Assembly (NCBI GenBank): GCA_040388665.1
Contig: JAZKBL010000012.1
Span: forward strand, 62,001-126,000
Source: DAHVFY01 sp040388665
GTDB lineage: Bacteria; Chlamydiota; Chlamydiia; Chlamydiales; Rhabdochlamydiaceae
Direction: 5' to 3'
DNA: 64,000 nucleotides
Both the position numbers and the translations under genes were made by a program. Under the pieces are notes generated by a model. That model was given only the letters and a program-made list of their open reading frames with translations. It did not search any database and was not told where the DNA came from. Every line of letters begins with the position of its first letter. Position 1 is the stretch's first letter. Below, piece after piece: positions 7,512 through 16,578 of the stretch.

Positions 7512-8933
7512 TTAATACTTAGCAGCATTGCTCTTTTTAAACGATGATTTTTTTGATTTAAAAGCGAATGGCTTTGGATTCTGAGGGGATTTTTTAAATG
7601 AATTACCTTCAGAACTCTTCTTAAATGGTCTGCTATCTTGACCAAACTTTTTTTCTTGGCCAAATCTCTTTTCAGGACCACCAAAACTTTTTTCTGAACC
7701 GAAGCTATCTTGACTATTTCTTCTTTCTGAACCGCCTCTTCTTTCTTGACCAAATCTTTTTTGTTGCCATTGAGGCTTTGCTCTTCCAAAACCTTGCTTT
7801 CTCGACGGCCCATTTTCTTGAGAAAAGCCTTTATGCTCTTCTTTGGGAGCGCCGGGATTAAGCATTCTTGTGATAGCTCTCCACTTGCCCGTCTCTTTTG
7901 GAGATACAAAAGAAAGAGCAAACCCTTCAGCTTCAGCTCTACCAGTTCTTCCAATACGGTGAATATAATCTTCAGGACACTCAGGCAAATCATAGTTAAT
8001 GACATGCATCACGTGAGGAATGTCTAATCCACGCGCGGCTACATCCGTTGCAACCATGACGCGTGTCTTATTAATTCTAAAAAATTGAATTGCCCTCTCT
8101 CTTCGTCTTTGCGGCAAGTCCCCATGCATTGTATCTACGCTAAGACCTTCTTCTTTAAGGTCATTGCACAAGTTAACGGCCCGAATTTTTGTTCTAACAA
8201 AAACGATAACAGACCCCTCTCTGTCTTGAAGCTGCTGCAACAGTTGCGGCCATTTCTCTCCATCAGAAATATAAAGAGTTTCTTGCTTAATCTTAGGAGC
8301 TGGTTTTAATGTTGTATCGATACAGACCCGCTTAGGATTGTTAAGATATTTTTTTGACAATTTTTCAATAGGCGGAAGCAATGTAGCGGAAAACATGAGT
8401 GTTTGGCGTTCCTGAGGTAAATACTCTGCAATCTTATCTAATTGTATGCCAAATCCCATATCCATCATGCGGTCAGCTTCATCGATAACAAGAAAACGCG
8501 TAGAGTTTAAAGAAAGGCTCCCGCGCATCAAATGATCTGTTACCCTGCCTGGAGTACCTATAATCAACTGAGGGCGTCTCTTTAAATCAGAAAGCTGTCT
8601 AAAAATAGGAGCGCCCCCAATGAGCAATACAGTCTTAAGTACAGAAGATTTTCCAAATATTTGATTTAACGCCTGCTGGATCTGCATAGCGAGCTCTCTT
8701 GTAGGTGCTAAAATAAGAGCGGTTTCTTGAGGAGCGCTGCTTAACTTCATGATTAGAGGAATCAAGTAAGCAATCGTCTTACCCGTTCCTGTTTGCGCTG
8801 ATACTAAAACGTCTGAGCCTGTCAATGCAATTGGAATAGTTTCTCTTTGAACAGGAGTCGGTGTAACCACCTTCATACGTTCTAAGGCATTAATTAAATC
8901 AGCAGATAATCCAAAACTTTCAAAATTCGTCAT
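7512..8933 (-). CDS. DEAD-box RNA helicase, RhlE-like
   Basis: All helicase motifs are present in order: a Q-motif region (NFESFGLSADLINAL), AQTGTGKT, PTRELA, GTPGR, DEAD, SAT, and HRIGRTGRAE. RecA-like domains 1 and 2 cover about residues 1-350. The last 110 residues are a basic, low-complexity tail with repeated RFGQE/KFGQ units, typical of RNA-binding tails of RhlE-type enzymes that unwind rRNA or mRNA structure, often in the cold. The ATG follows a short AT-rich leader. The sulfotransferase gene follows closely and may be co-transcribed. Confidence 0.95.
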   Translation of the reverse strand: MTNFESFGLSADLINALERMKVVTPTPVQRETIPIALTGSDVLVSAQTGTGKTIAYLIPLIMKLSSAPQETALILAPTRELAMQIQQALNQIFGKSSVLKTVLLIGGAPIFRQLSDLKRRPQLIIGTPGRVTDHLMRGSLSLNSTRFLVIDEADRMMDMGFGIQLDKIAEYLPQERQTLMFSATLLPPIEKLSKKYLNNPKRVCIDTTLKPAPKIKQETLYISDGEKWPQLLQQLQDREGSVIVFVRTKIRAVNLCNDLKEEGLSVDTMHGDLPQRRRERAIQFFRINKTRVMVATDVAARGLDIPHVMHVINYDLPECPEDYIHRIGRTGRAEAEGFALSFVSPKETGKWRAITRMLNPGAPKEEHKGFSQENGPSRKQGFGRAKPQWQQKRFGQERRGGSERRNSQDSFGSEKSFGGPEKRFGQEKKFGQDSRPFKKSSEGNSFKKSPQNPKPFAFKSKKSSFKKSNAAKY

Positions 8934-9203
8934 TTAAATCCTTTTTATAGTTTTCTCTGACACTAATGATCCAAATTAGATCAAAGAACGATTTTAAAGG
9001 ACGTCTTTTGCGTATCAAAGATGAATTTTTTAATTCGAGATTACCTTAACATAATCAAACTCTGAATGCACGCCTTTTCCTTCAAACAAAGTAAATTAGC
9101 TGATTCTCTCATAGGAAAATAATACTATATTTTTTTATAAAATAGAGGCCTAGACAAAAAAACCAAAAAAGCATAAGCTCCAATTTCACACCTAGGAGTA
9201 TTT

Positions 9204-10331
9204 TTGAAGAATTCTAATTTTAATTGGGTACCAGGATTATTCCTCATTACCTACCATCTTGTTCTGCTAGTAGTCCTTCCACTATATGTTATACAGAATG
9301 GATTTCCTTGGAAGTTGGCTCTTCTTTCTTTTCTCTTGGTTTATGTTACGGGCATAAGCGTGACAGCCGGCTATCATCGCCTCTATTCCCATTTAACCTA
9401 TAAGATCAATCCTGTTGTTGAAGGGTTCCTACTCTTTTTTTCAACAATGGCGACACAGGGAAGCGCCTTGCGCTGGGCCTACGATCATCGTTGCCACCAT
9501 GCATTTCTGGATACAGATAGAGATCCTCATTCAATTAAAAGAGGTTTTTGGCATGCTCACTTCTTGTGGCTATTTGAAAAACCAAAGCCTATCGAAAACA
9601 AAGTTGTGGCCGATCTACTAAGAAATCCCCTCGTTCGTTTTCAGCACCGTTTCTACCCCGTTCTTATGCTTCTCACTAACACCGTATTCTTCCTTTTTGT
9701 TGGCTGGTGCTTTAATAACTACTGGGGAGCTTTTGTTTTTGCTTGGTTATTTAGAACATTTCTCCTCCACCACTTCACATGGTTTATCAATTCTCTTGCA
9801 CACACTTGGGGCTCTCGTCCATTCTCTCAAGAGATCTCCGCTTTTGACAACTATGTCCTCTGCCTCTTGACATTCGGAGAAGGGTACCATAACTACCACC
9901 ACATGTTCGCTTACGATTACCGTAACGGCATTCGCTGGTACCACTTTGATCCAACTAAATGGCTCATTTGGACCCTACATAAATGCAAACTTGCTTATCA
10001 GCTAAGAAAAGTGCCTGCTTATCTTATCCAGGAAACACTTCTTTTAGAAAGAAAGCAGCTCCTTATGGAAAAAATTCAGACGCGCCTAAGCTCTCAAAAA
10101 GAAGAGTGGGAAGAAAAAATTACAGCTCTAATTGAAACTGTTCTTGGCAAAGCAAAACAAGTCAAAGAACTCAACGATCAGTACTACGCTCTTAAAAAAG
10201 AAAAAATCAAAGAAAAAGGATGTCTACGGGATTTGAACCTGCAGATTAAAGCCTTAAACAAATCTCTTAAAGAAGAGTACCGCCGCTGGATTGCTCTTTA
10301 TCGACACGTTAACACAATCGCTTCACATTAA
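9204..10331 (+). CDS. membrane fatty acyl desaturase (delta-9 type) with coiled-coil tail
   Basis: It inserts a double bond into saturated acyl chains at the membrane. The three di-iron histidine boxes are HRLYSH (from residue 58), HRCHH and HNYHH, with two pairs of membrane segments placed as in stearoyl-CoA desaturases. Residues after about 270 form a charged helical extension rich in Lys/Glu and likely coiled coil. The start is a TTG with TAGGAG six bases upstream; no ATG fits as well. A strong hairpin follows the stop. Confidence 0.92.
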   Translation: MKNSNFNWVPGLFLITYHLVLLVVLPLYVIQNGFPWKLALLSFLLVYVTGISVTAGYHRLYSHLTYKINPVVEGFLLFFSTMATQGSALRWAYDHRCHHAFLDTDRDPHSIKRGFWHAHFLWLFEKPKPIENKVVADLLRNPLVRFQHRFYPVLMLLTNTVFFLFVGWCFNNYWGAFVFAWLFRTFLLHHFTWFINSLAHTWGSRPFSQEISAFDNYVLCLLTFGEGYHNYHHMFAYDYRNGIRWYHFDPTKWLIWTLHKCKLAYQLRKVPAYLIQETLLLERKQLLMEKIQTRLSSQKEEWEEKITALIETVLGKAKQVKELNDQYYALKKEKIKEKGCLRDLNLQIKALNKSLKEEYRRWIALYRHVNTIASH

Positions 10332-10339
10332 TTCATGGA

Positions 10340-10366
10340 CACGGAACGCATTTCCTGCGTTCCGTG
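10340..10366. terminator. hairpin between convergent genes
   Basis: An 11-bp perfect stem (CACGGAACGCA/TGCGTTCCGTG) with a five-base loop, between the desaturase stop and the end of the hydrolase gene on the other strand. There is no strong T-run on either side, so it is a likely but not classical bidirectional terminator. Confidence 0.6.
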
Positions 10367-10378
10367 CCAACCTGTTAT

Positions 10379-11419
10379 CTAATAAAAAAATTCATGAATG
10401 CGCTCTCGAACAAGCGTGTTTGAGTGCCCTTGAAAATCTGTAACATGGCCATGCATATTAGACAGCTTAATTGCAAAAAAATCGACAACCTTCTGAACTC
10501 CCTGATATAAAGTAGCCCCTGCTTTATAAGGAATCATCTGATCTTTTTCTGCATAAATAACGCATTTATTTTTTGTCTTCAATTTTTTGAAAGCTGATTC
10601 AGCATTTATTTCTAAACCTGTTAAGTGAACAGCTGCCCGAACAAAAAAATCGGGAACATTTAAAATCACCCACTTAATAACACGTCCACGCACACTTGTT
10701 TTCTGATTAGGCATTTTCCTTATTGTCTCTTTGATCAAAGAAACATATGCGACGGCAAGTGTACTAAGACTACTAAAAGAGCGATCGCTAATCAGTTTTA
10801 CAGCATCCTTCCCATATCTACTTTCGATATAAGAGGCGCCAATGGTTGCAGCAGCACCGCCAATTGAAAACCCGTAAAGAAGAACGTTTTCTTTAGCAAC
10901 GTTTAACTTTTTAACCGCATATTCAAAAGCGCTATAGACAGGAAGAGCTAAACTTTCTTCTAAATTAAGACCATTTGCAGCTGGGAAACCCTTACTTCCG
11001 GCAACTCCAGGATAATTGACAGCCAAAACCGAAGCACCCGATCCTTTAAGTACTCTTGGAAGATATTTCTTAGAAGGAAGCCCGCCATTTCCGCTACAAT
11101 AAATCACCAATTTATCAGAATGTTTCAGTCTTTGACAAAATAAGCCCTCAATTTTTTTACCATTGGCCATTTTAAATGATCCGCGATATTTTTTATTAAC
11201 CCGACACCCTTCAAAAGAATTAATTGCAGGAAGTAGTAAATTTTTTATTGCATAAGGACGAATCACATGATGATTAAGAAGCCGTGCAACACCTACAGGA
11301 AAACACACGAGAGAAAAAACATTCCACGCACAGTTAAAAATTTTAGTTGCACATGTTGGCTCTATTGTCTTTGGCCATGATGCACAATAAATAGAATTAT
11401 TGACTGCTAATGATGTCAT
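10379..11419 (-). CDS. alpha/beta-hydrolase family protein
   Basis: The central region has the hydrolase fold: LVIYCSGNGG as the oxyanion-side strand, the nucleophile elbow GFSIGG near residue 175, an acid in YAEKDQMIP and a histidine in SNMHGHVTD. The layout resembles large hydrolases found in chlamydiae and Legionella whose substrates are unknown (possibly the DUF818/CHLPS group, not confirmed). Residues 30-60 are hydrophobic and may associate with membrane. It is convergent with the desaturase gene. Confidence 0.75.
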   Translation of the reverse strand: MTSLAVNNSIYCASWPKTIEPTCATKIFNCAWNVFSLVCFPVGVARLLNHHVIRPYAIKNLLLPAINSFEGCRVNKKYRGSFKMANGKKIEGLFCQRLKHSDKLVIYCSGNGGLPSKKYLPRVLKGSGASVLAVNYPGVAGSKGFPAANGLNLEESLALPVYSAFEYAVKKLNVAKENVLLYGFSIGGAAATIGASYIESRYGKDAVKLISDRSFSSLSTLAVAYVSLIKETIRKMPNQKTSVRGRVIKWVILNVPDFFVRAAVHLTGLEINAESAFKKLKTKNKCVIYAEKDQMIPYKAGATLYQGVQKVVDFFAIKLSNMHGHVTDFQGHSNTLVRERIHEFFY

Positions 11420-11550
11420 ATGCGCTACATTTTACCATGAGCTAAGAAATTAATACACAAAATCCGATCACCTCTTAACCACCTGATATTATTCGACTTA
11501 CATTAAAATAAATATTGAATAAAATTTCATTTTTTCGATAGACTTGTTTT

Positions 11551-12432
11551 ATGATTATAGGTGCCGCTCCTCCAGCACAGATCTCCTATGAAAAAGATAG
11601 ACAGATCTTAAAAGAGCACTTCACTCTCTTTTATGAAATTCTTGCAAAAGGAGAATTTAGCCCTCAGACATGCTTCGAGAACACAGGTGAAGTTAAACGC
11701 GTTATTTCCGGAATCCCTTTTCCTCATCATAACGCGATCCTTAAACACCCTCAAAAAAATCAATCTTGGGACGATTGCATTAACCAGCAGATCCAATTTT
11801 TTCAAACGGCAAAAACGCCCTTCGTCTGGTACGTTGACGAAAAGTCCGATCTCGAACTTCAAAAGAAGTTGCGTGACCGAGGTTTTAAAAGCGACGACGT
11901 ATTCCAAGGCGTCATAGGAGTCTTAGATCCTTCGCTGTCGTCTCCTATCATTCCCGACGGTTGGTCCATACATCTGATTAAAGACGAAACAGAACTAGAA
12001 GAATTTCAGCACCTCATCAATACCACGTTTTCTTTAGACAAAAAAATTGGAGAGCTTTACCGCAAAGCAATGTGGATAGGCGCTACCTCTAACTCCCCCA
12101 AAATGTTTCATTGGATCGCTCGTCATGAAAAAAAAGCAGTATCGGTTCTGACAACACTTGTTATGGGAGATCAAGTCAGTTTCTGGAATAGCGCTTCATT
12201 ACCAGAGTATCGCCGCCAGGGATTTAGTTCAGCACTGCGCCGTTTTGCTCTTCATGATGCTGTTTCTAAAGGATGTAGAATCGGGATGTCCTATTTACTT
12301 TCAGATGGACTGTCTCTTGGAATTTGCCGTCAGCTCGGATATGAGCCTAGATGGCGCTACCGAGCTTTCATCTCTCCGGAAAGCCTCAGCGAGGACGTTC
12401 AAAAACAAGAAACGCAAAACAATTCTATTTAA
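11551..12432 (+). CDS. GNAT-family N-acetyltransferase
   Basis: The C-terminal half (about residues 130-270) is a GNAT domain: strand pair AVSVLTTLVMGDQVSFWNSAS, then LPEYRRQGFSSALRRFAL, which supplies the acetyl-CoA pyrophosphate loop (Q/RxxGxx), then RQLGYEPRWRYRAF. The first 120 residues look like a second, degenerate GNAT-like or substrate domain. Substrate unknown. No signal peptide, in contrast to the other GNAT at 50069. Confidence 0.8.
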   Translation: MIIGAAPPAQISYEKDRQILKEHFTLFYEILAKGEFSPQTCFENTGEVKRVISGIPFPHHNAILKHPQKNQSWDDCINQQIQFFQTAKTPFVWYVDEKSDLELQKKLRDRGFKSDDVFQGVIGVLDPSLSSPIIPDGWSIHLIKDETELEEFQHLINTTFSLDKKIGELYRKAMWIGATSNSPKMFHWIARHEKKAVSVLTTLVMGDQVSFWNSASLPEYRRQGFSSALRRFALHDAVSKGCRIGMSYLLSDGLSLGICRQLGYEPRWRYRAFISPESLSEDVQKQETQNNSI

Positions 12433-12441
12433 CTTTGTAAG

Positions 12442-13071
12442 TTATTTGAGAAATTCTACCTCTCCTGAGTGGAAATTATAATAGCCACCCTTAATAAGTA
12501 ATGCGCCCTTATCTATACGTTGTTTCAGAGCTGGATTTTTCTGTAATTCAGCAGTGACCATCGACACATTTTCCTTAATTGTATTTTCTAATCGATCTCC
12601 AGGCGCTTTTTCTGTTTTTTTCACAGCAGGTTCTATTAAAGACGCAATAGGTTCAATGTCTTTACTCTTTCCTTCTAAGACAGCACCTACTGCCCCACAA
12701 TTTTCATGTCCTAAGACAACGACTAAGGACGAATGAAGGTAAAGCACTGAGTATTCAAGACTCGCAAGTTCAATCGGTCCAACAACATTGCCCGCAACAC
12801 GAACAATAAAAAGATCCCCAATTCCTTGATCAAAAAGAATTTCGGGCGATACTCGAGAATCTGAACATCCCAAAATAGCGGCAAAAGGTTCTTGTTTTGC
12901 AGCTGTCTCTTCTCGCCGTTCTGCAGTACGGTCAGGATGAATAGATTGATCGGACACAAATCTCTTGTTACCGTCTGTTAGCCTATTAAAAGCTGTTTCT
13001 GGATTCATTTCAGCTTGAATGCAGCTACTTATAGATAAAATCAATAAAGTTGCAAACTTAACAATTTTCAC
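12442..13071 (-). CDS. beta-class carbonic anhydrase, exported
   Basis: It interconverts CO2 and bicarbonate. Zinc ligands are in ILGCSDSR (Cys, with the Asp-Arg dyad) and VVLGHENCGAVG (His, Cys). The GTG at 13071 is chosen: AAGGGGTGGG lies directly upstream and the product begins with a signal peptide (MKIVKFATLLILSISSCIQA). A longer reading from 13116 would bury this. The protein is therefore periplasmic, as in some pathogens that use carbonic anhydrase for acid survival. The repeat at 13108 lies between it and the next gene. Confidence 0.93.
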   Translation of the reverse strand: MKIVKFATLLILSISSCIQAEMNPETAFNRLTDGNKRFVSDQSIHPDRTAERREETAAKQEPFAAILGCSDSRVSPEILFDQGIGDLFIVRVAGNVVGPIELASLEYSVLYLHSSLVVVLGHENCGAVGAVLEGKSKDIEPIASLIEPAVKKTEKAPGDRLENTIKENVSMVTAELQKNPALKQRIDKGALLIKGGYYNFHSGEVEFLK

Positions 13072-13107
13072 ACCCCACCCCTTGATATTTGACAATGAAT
13101 AACACTC

Positions 13108-13197
13108 TATACCCAAGTGAATTCAAAAGTTGGAGTTTTGGCAAAGTTGGGGATGCCGGCGTAGCCAAAAAACAATTTTTGAGTTTACTTGAGTATA
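13108..13197. repeat. 90-bp imperfect palindromic repeat (TATACC.. family)
   Basis: Left TATACCCAAGTGAATTCAAA mirrors right TTTGAGTTTACTTGAGTATA, and TTTTGGC pairs with GCCAAAA further in. Single halves of the same family (TATACCGAAATGAAT) lie at 18443 and 33086. Confidence 0.6.
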
Positions 13198-13278
13198 TGT
13201 TAGACAGTATCTTCAAATTAAAAATTTCACAACCCCTGAAAAATACAATGACTCACTTTACGCGCAAAGAACCAAATA

Positions 13279-13343
13279 ACAGGCTGAAGCCTGTGCTGCT
13301 AAAAATAAACAGATCTCTTTTCGTAGGACAGACTTTAGTCTGT
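13279..13343. repeat. pair of REP-like 16-bp palindromes
   Basis: ACAGGCTGAAGCCTGT at 13279-13294 and ACAGACTTTAGTCTGT at 13328-13343 are near-identical palindromes 33 bases apart. Such pairs usually occupy intergenic space, which argues against reading this stretch as the N-terminus of the following gene. Confidence 0.6.
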
Positions 13344-13349
13344 GATTTT

Positions 13350-14111
13350 TTGCGTAAGATAAGTAAGACGAGAATATTTTTCGCTTTACTATGCCTACTA
13401 AGCATAAAACCTCTTTATACCGAAAACCCTCATGCTATCCAAAAAATGCATCGATCGATCTCTCCTTATTTACTTCCTTCCGATCATCCCATAAAACCTA
13501 CTCTAGATCTCATCTTTGCCGCCCCAGGTGTCCTAAAAAATGAAGAAACTCTTCTCAATCAAGGTTTCAATGTTATTACGACGGGTGGAAGCTATGTCAC
13601 AATAGCGAGACATCCAGCCGTTCCTGGCTATGTTTTTAAGCTCTATTACGATGAAGAAACACGTATTAAAGACAATACTCCGCATTGGGAATGGCTAGTA
13701 AGACGGTGTATAGGCGCTGAAAAAATCCGCAAAGTCATAAAAAAAAAGAAGTGCCACTACCTGACAGTACCCGACAAATGGTTATATCTTTTACCTCAAG
13801 AATCTTCAGAAAATTTTTCTAGTCAACCCATCTTGTTAATTGCTACAGACATGGAAATTGAAAATGAACACATCACTAAAAAAGCTTGGAAATATCTCAT
13901 CACCTTCCAACATCTCGACGAACTTTATGCGATTATAAAGCATGGGTATGGAACCGTTGGCCTTGTTAGAAACATCCCCTATACTAAGAACAAAGTATTC
14001 GCCTTTACCGATACAGAGTACCCTGTAAGACCACTTAAATTAGAAAGAGTCTATCCTTATCTCTCAAAGGAAATGCAGCGCTACTGGGACACCCTCATCA
14101 GGCAAAATTAA
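13350..14111 (+). CDS. hypothetical exported protein
   Basis: The protein is not recognised. From the TTG at 13350 it begins with Arg-Lys, then the hydrophobic IFFALLCLLSI, a plausible signal peptide. The body has GFNVITTGGSYVTIARHP followed by GYVFKLYYDEE, which resembles the glycine-rich loop and lysine strand of protein-kinase-like folds, but no catalytic HRD or DFG is evident. The frame is open back to 13089, but that part consists of two repeat elements, so the later start is preferred. The start is uncertain and no good Shine-Dalgarno sequence is seen. Confidence 0.55.
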   Translation: MRKISKTRIFFALLCLLSIKPLYTENPHAIQKMHRSISPYLLPSDHPIKPTLDLIFAAPGVLKNEETLLNQGFNVITTGGSYVTIARHPAVPGYVFKLYYDEETRIKDNTPHWEWLVRRCIGAEKIRKVIKKKKCHYLTVPDKWLYLLPQESSENFSSQPILLIATDMEIENEHITKKAWKYLITFQHLDELYAIIKHGYGTVGLVRNIPYTKNKVFAFTDTEYPVRPLKLERVYPYLSKEMQRYWDTLIRQN

Positions 14112-14159
14112 AACTCAATTGACAAACATATATAAGGTGAGTGTATATACACAAAGAAG

Positions 14160-14648
14160 ATGAAAAAAACAATCGAACGTTATGTCCCCCTTTTCGTGCT
14201 TGTTCTCATTGCGATCTTAGCGGCAATGGCCCTGGTCTATCATACCAAGGGAGGTTTGTTCACCTGGATGCACTTTTTTATGGGTTTTTTCCTTTGCCAA
14301 TTCGCAATGCTGAAGCTCTTTAATCTCTCTGGCTTTGTGGATGGATTTTTGATGTACGATCTGATAGCAAAAAAATATAGAGGATATGCCTACCTCTACC
14401 CCTTTATCGAACTGGGGCTCGGATTATCTTATCTCTCTTTTATCCTTCCTCCGGTAACCTATATCATCACCTTATTAGTGATGATAGTAGGAACCATTGG
14501 CGTGATTAAAGCTTTAATGCAGCATTTGGATGTCCGGTGCGCCTGTATGGGCACTCTTTTGAATGTGCCCTTATCAACCGTGACGCTTGTTGAAGATATC
14601 GCCATGGGCCTCATGGCCTGCTGGATGCTATACATCCAAATAACCTAA
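14160..14648 (+). CDS. MauE/DoxX-like integral membrane protein
   Basis: 162 residues with four predicted transmembrane helices. The C-terminal CACMGTLLNVPLSTVTLVED, with its Cys-x-Cys pair, is typical of the MauE-like family, where such proteins support disulfide or metal handling at the membrane. The function here is unknown. The ATG is read at the start of MKKTIERY; a frame shifted by one base reads only 60 codons and is rejected. It follows the hypothetical exported protein on the same strand. Confidence 0.75.
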   Translation: MKKTIERYVPLFVLVLIAILAAMALVYHTKGGLFTWMHFFMGFFLCQFAMLKLFNLSGFVDGFLMYDLIAKKYRGYAYLYPFIELGLGLSYLSFILPPVTYIITLLVMIVGTIGVIKALMQHLDVRCACMGTLLNVPLSTVTLVEDIAMGLMACWMLYIQIT

Positions 14649-14758
14649 CAAACTTCAAGGCGGCAATGCTGCTTGCCAAGAATTGCACAACAACGTCTTT
14701 AAAAACTTAATTGACCAGCTATCTTAATTTCATATATAACCTAAAAAAAGGAGTCTCT

Positions 14759-15088
14759 ATGAACAGAAAAAAAATTTTAGGAGTTGTGCTTTTAGTTGTG
14801 GGTTTTGCTATGTATTTGTTTTCCGTCTACATCATGAATGAAGTGGGCGAAGGAAGAGATAAAATTTCCACTTCTCAGTCTGTTGTCGATGCAGGTAAAG
14901 GTCTTTTTTCAGAAAACCCTTTTGGCAAAGCAGCCACAGACTCTGCACAAGAAAAACTTGATGAGGGCTCAGAGGAAGCTAGCGCTTACGAAAAACTTGC
15001 CCACGTACTTCATATTGGCGGAGCTATTCTCATCGTTGTCGGTGCCGGAGTCTTCATTCTTGGGTTTATTAACAGAAACCGTCGATAA
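14759..15088 (+). CDS. small membrane protein with two terminal helices (unknown)
   Basis: 109 residues. An N-terminal helix (about 5-27), a polar, acidic middle (about 30-80) that would lie outside the membrane, and a second helix (about 82-103) ending in Asn-Arg-Asn-Arg-Arg. The ATG at 14759 has AAAAAGGAG nine bases upstream. It resembles DUF3185-type small membrane proteins in general design only. Confidence 0.65.
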   Translation: MNRKKILGVVLLVVGFAMYLFSVYIMNEVGEGRDKISTSQSVVDAGKGLFSENPFGKAATDSAQEKLDEGSEEASAYEKLAHVLHIGGAILIVVGAGVFILGFINRNRR

Positions 15089-15118
15089 GATTTATTCCAA
15101 GCTGCCACCTGCCTTTTC

Positions 15119-15442
15119 TCATCCGCACTTGGCAGCTAAAATAAAATCGCTTTCTGTTAACCCATTAATTCTATGCGTCCATAACGATATCTTCACTTTC
15201 CCATAAGAAAGATAGATGTCTGGATGATGCCCTTCTTTTTCAGCAAGCTCCCCTATCTTGTTTGTAAACTCAAGCGCTTGCTTGAAATCTTTAAAAAGAT
15301 ACTCCTTTTCAAGATGATGCTCTTCAATCACCTTCCATCCTTCACCGAGTTGTCGATACAACAAAGCTAATGCTTCACCTTTTAAAGGGGAAGTATCCTT
15401 TTTACAGGGAACACATGCTTTTTGAGATAACTTTGATTCCAT
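15119..15442 (-). CDS. phhB: pterin-4a-carbinolamine dehydratase
   Basis: It recycles 4a-hydroxytetrahydrobiopterin after aromatic amino acid hydroxylation. The signature EKEGHHPDI and the strand VKISLWTHRINGLTESDF match the family. The 107-residue length fits, with about 30 extra N-terminal residues (two Cys in CVPCKK). No phenylalanine hydroxylase is seen in this window. It is divergent from the methyltransferase at 15490 with only 47 bases between, so the promoters overlap. Confidence 0.92.
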   Translation of the reverse strand: MESKLSQKACVPCKKDTSPLKGEALALLYRQLGEGWKVIEEHHLEKEYLFKDFKQALEFTNKIGELAEKEGHHPDIYLSYGKVKISLWTHRINGLTESDFILAAKCG

Positions 15443-15489
15443 AAAACGTCCTCTAGCCTATAAATATTACACACTGTTAATCTTAAAAC

Positions 15490-16191
15490 ATGATGAATTT
15501 TAAAGATGCAATGGAAACTGCTTGGTCTCAAGAATATCAGAGAAAAGGGATACCTTCTTCTTTTAGAAAAGATCCCACTAAAGTTCTCGTTGAGTTCATT
15601 GCTTGGGCTAAAGAAAGGGGCAAAACAGAAGGTTTTGCTGCAGACATCGGCTGTGGTCAGGGAAGAAATAGCTTTTATTTGGTAAGTCAAGGATTTCACG
15701 TTGCTGCCATCGATCTTCTTCAAGAAAATGCAGATAGCATCAATGATACAGCAAAGAAAAACCATCTTCCTGTGCGCGCTTATGCACAAACTGTAGCAGG
15801 AACATGGCCCATTGCACCAAACTCACTTGACATTGCCATCGATATCTTTTGCTATAAACATGTTACTCTAAAAGAAGGGCAAAAAAAATACAGAAACTCC
15901 CTTTGGAACTCTCTTAAACCCGATGGACACTACTTCATTTCACTTGCTTCTGACCGTGATGGATTCTACGGCCCCTTATTAGATGACTCCACAAATCCCG
16001 ATGAAAAACTTATCATCGATCCCCACTCAAACATCCCCTCCTTCCTCTATTCTCTAGAAGATTTGATTGCAGAGTTCTCTGACCTCTTTGAACTCATCGA
16101 AGCACGCGAAACCTCTTCAATAAGCCCTATGTATGGAAAAGAATACCAAAGAAGCGTTCTGAACTGCATTTTTAAAAAGCGCTCCCCCTAA
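15490..16191 (+). CDS. class I SAM-dependent methyltransferase
   Basis: Motif I is AADIGCGQGRNSFYL, followed by the acidic end of strand 2 in AAIDLLQENAD. The GRNS variant resembles TehB-like and thiol or metalloid methyltransferases. No signal peptide. It heads a three-gene run with the tautomerase (16 bases later) and the cupin (4-base overlap), suggesting one operon. The substrate is unknown. Confidence 0.85.
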   Translation: MMNFKDAMETAWSQEYQRKGIPSSFRKDPTKVLVEFIAWAKERGKTEGFAADIGCGQGRNSFYLVSQGFHVAAIDLLQENADSINDTAKKNHLPVRAYAQTVAGTWPIAPNSLDIAIDIFCYKHVTLKEGQKKYRNSLWNSLKPDGHYFISLASDRDGFYGPLLDDSTNPDEKLIIDPHSNIPSFLYSLEDLIAEFSDLFELIEARETSSISPMYGKEYQRSVLNCIFKKRSP

Positions 16192-16206
16192 AAAAGGTCA
16201 TAAGCA

Positions 16207-16578
16207 ATGCCTCATTTAAGACTAGAATATTCAACAAACGTTAAAGAAGATCTTCATCCTGAAATACTTTTTCCTTCTTGCCATCGTATCCTTGTCGATA
16301 CGATCAATGCAGATTTATCCCGTTGCCAAAGTAGAGCCATCTCTCGAGACCTTTTCTACATAGGAGAAGGTTCATCACAAGAAGCTTTTGCTTATCTAGA
16401 AATCCTTCTTCTCGAAGGACGTCCACTCCCCAAACTCCAGGAAATGGCCAATCAACTCCTAGAAGTTCTTAAAAAATACTTCTCCCGTTCATTGCAAGAG
16501 CTCAACATGCAAATAGCCGTCCGCTTTGTAGAACTCCCCAAATCCCACTACTTTAAAACAGAATCAAAAATAACATGA
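16207..16578 (+). CDS. 5-carboxymethyl-2-hydroxymuconate isomerase-like tautomerase
   Basis: MPHLRLEYSTNV at the N-terminus places Pro at position 2, which becomes the catalytic N-terminal proline after Met removal. Length (123) and the C-terminal pattern (VRFVELPKSHYF) match the HpcD/HpaF family of homoprotocatechuate degradation. No other gene of that pathway is nearby, so it probably acts on another enolic substrate. It is translationally linked to the cupin gene by an ATGA overlap. Confidence 0.85.
   Translation: MPHLRLEYSTNVKEDLHPEILFPSCHRILVDTINADLSRCQSRAISRDLFYIGEGSSQEAFAYLEILLLEGRPLPKLQEMANQLLEVLKKYFSRSLQELNMQIAVRFVELPKSHYFKTESKIT

Noticed and set aside
8934..9203. A gene in the divergent gap before the desaturase
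   Set aside because: Frames are short and broken; only promoter-like AT-rich sequence is visible, and no convincing -35/-10 pair.
13089..13349. N-terminal extension of the hypothetical exported protein
   Set aside because: The stretch is made of palindromic repeats and lacks a ribosome site; a signal peptide starts after it.
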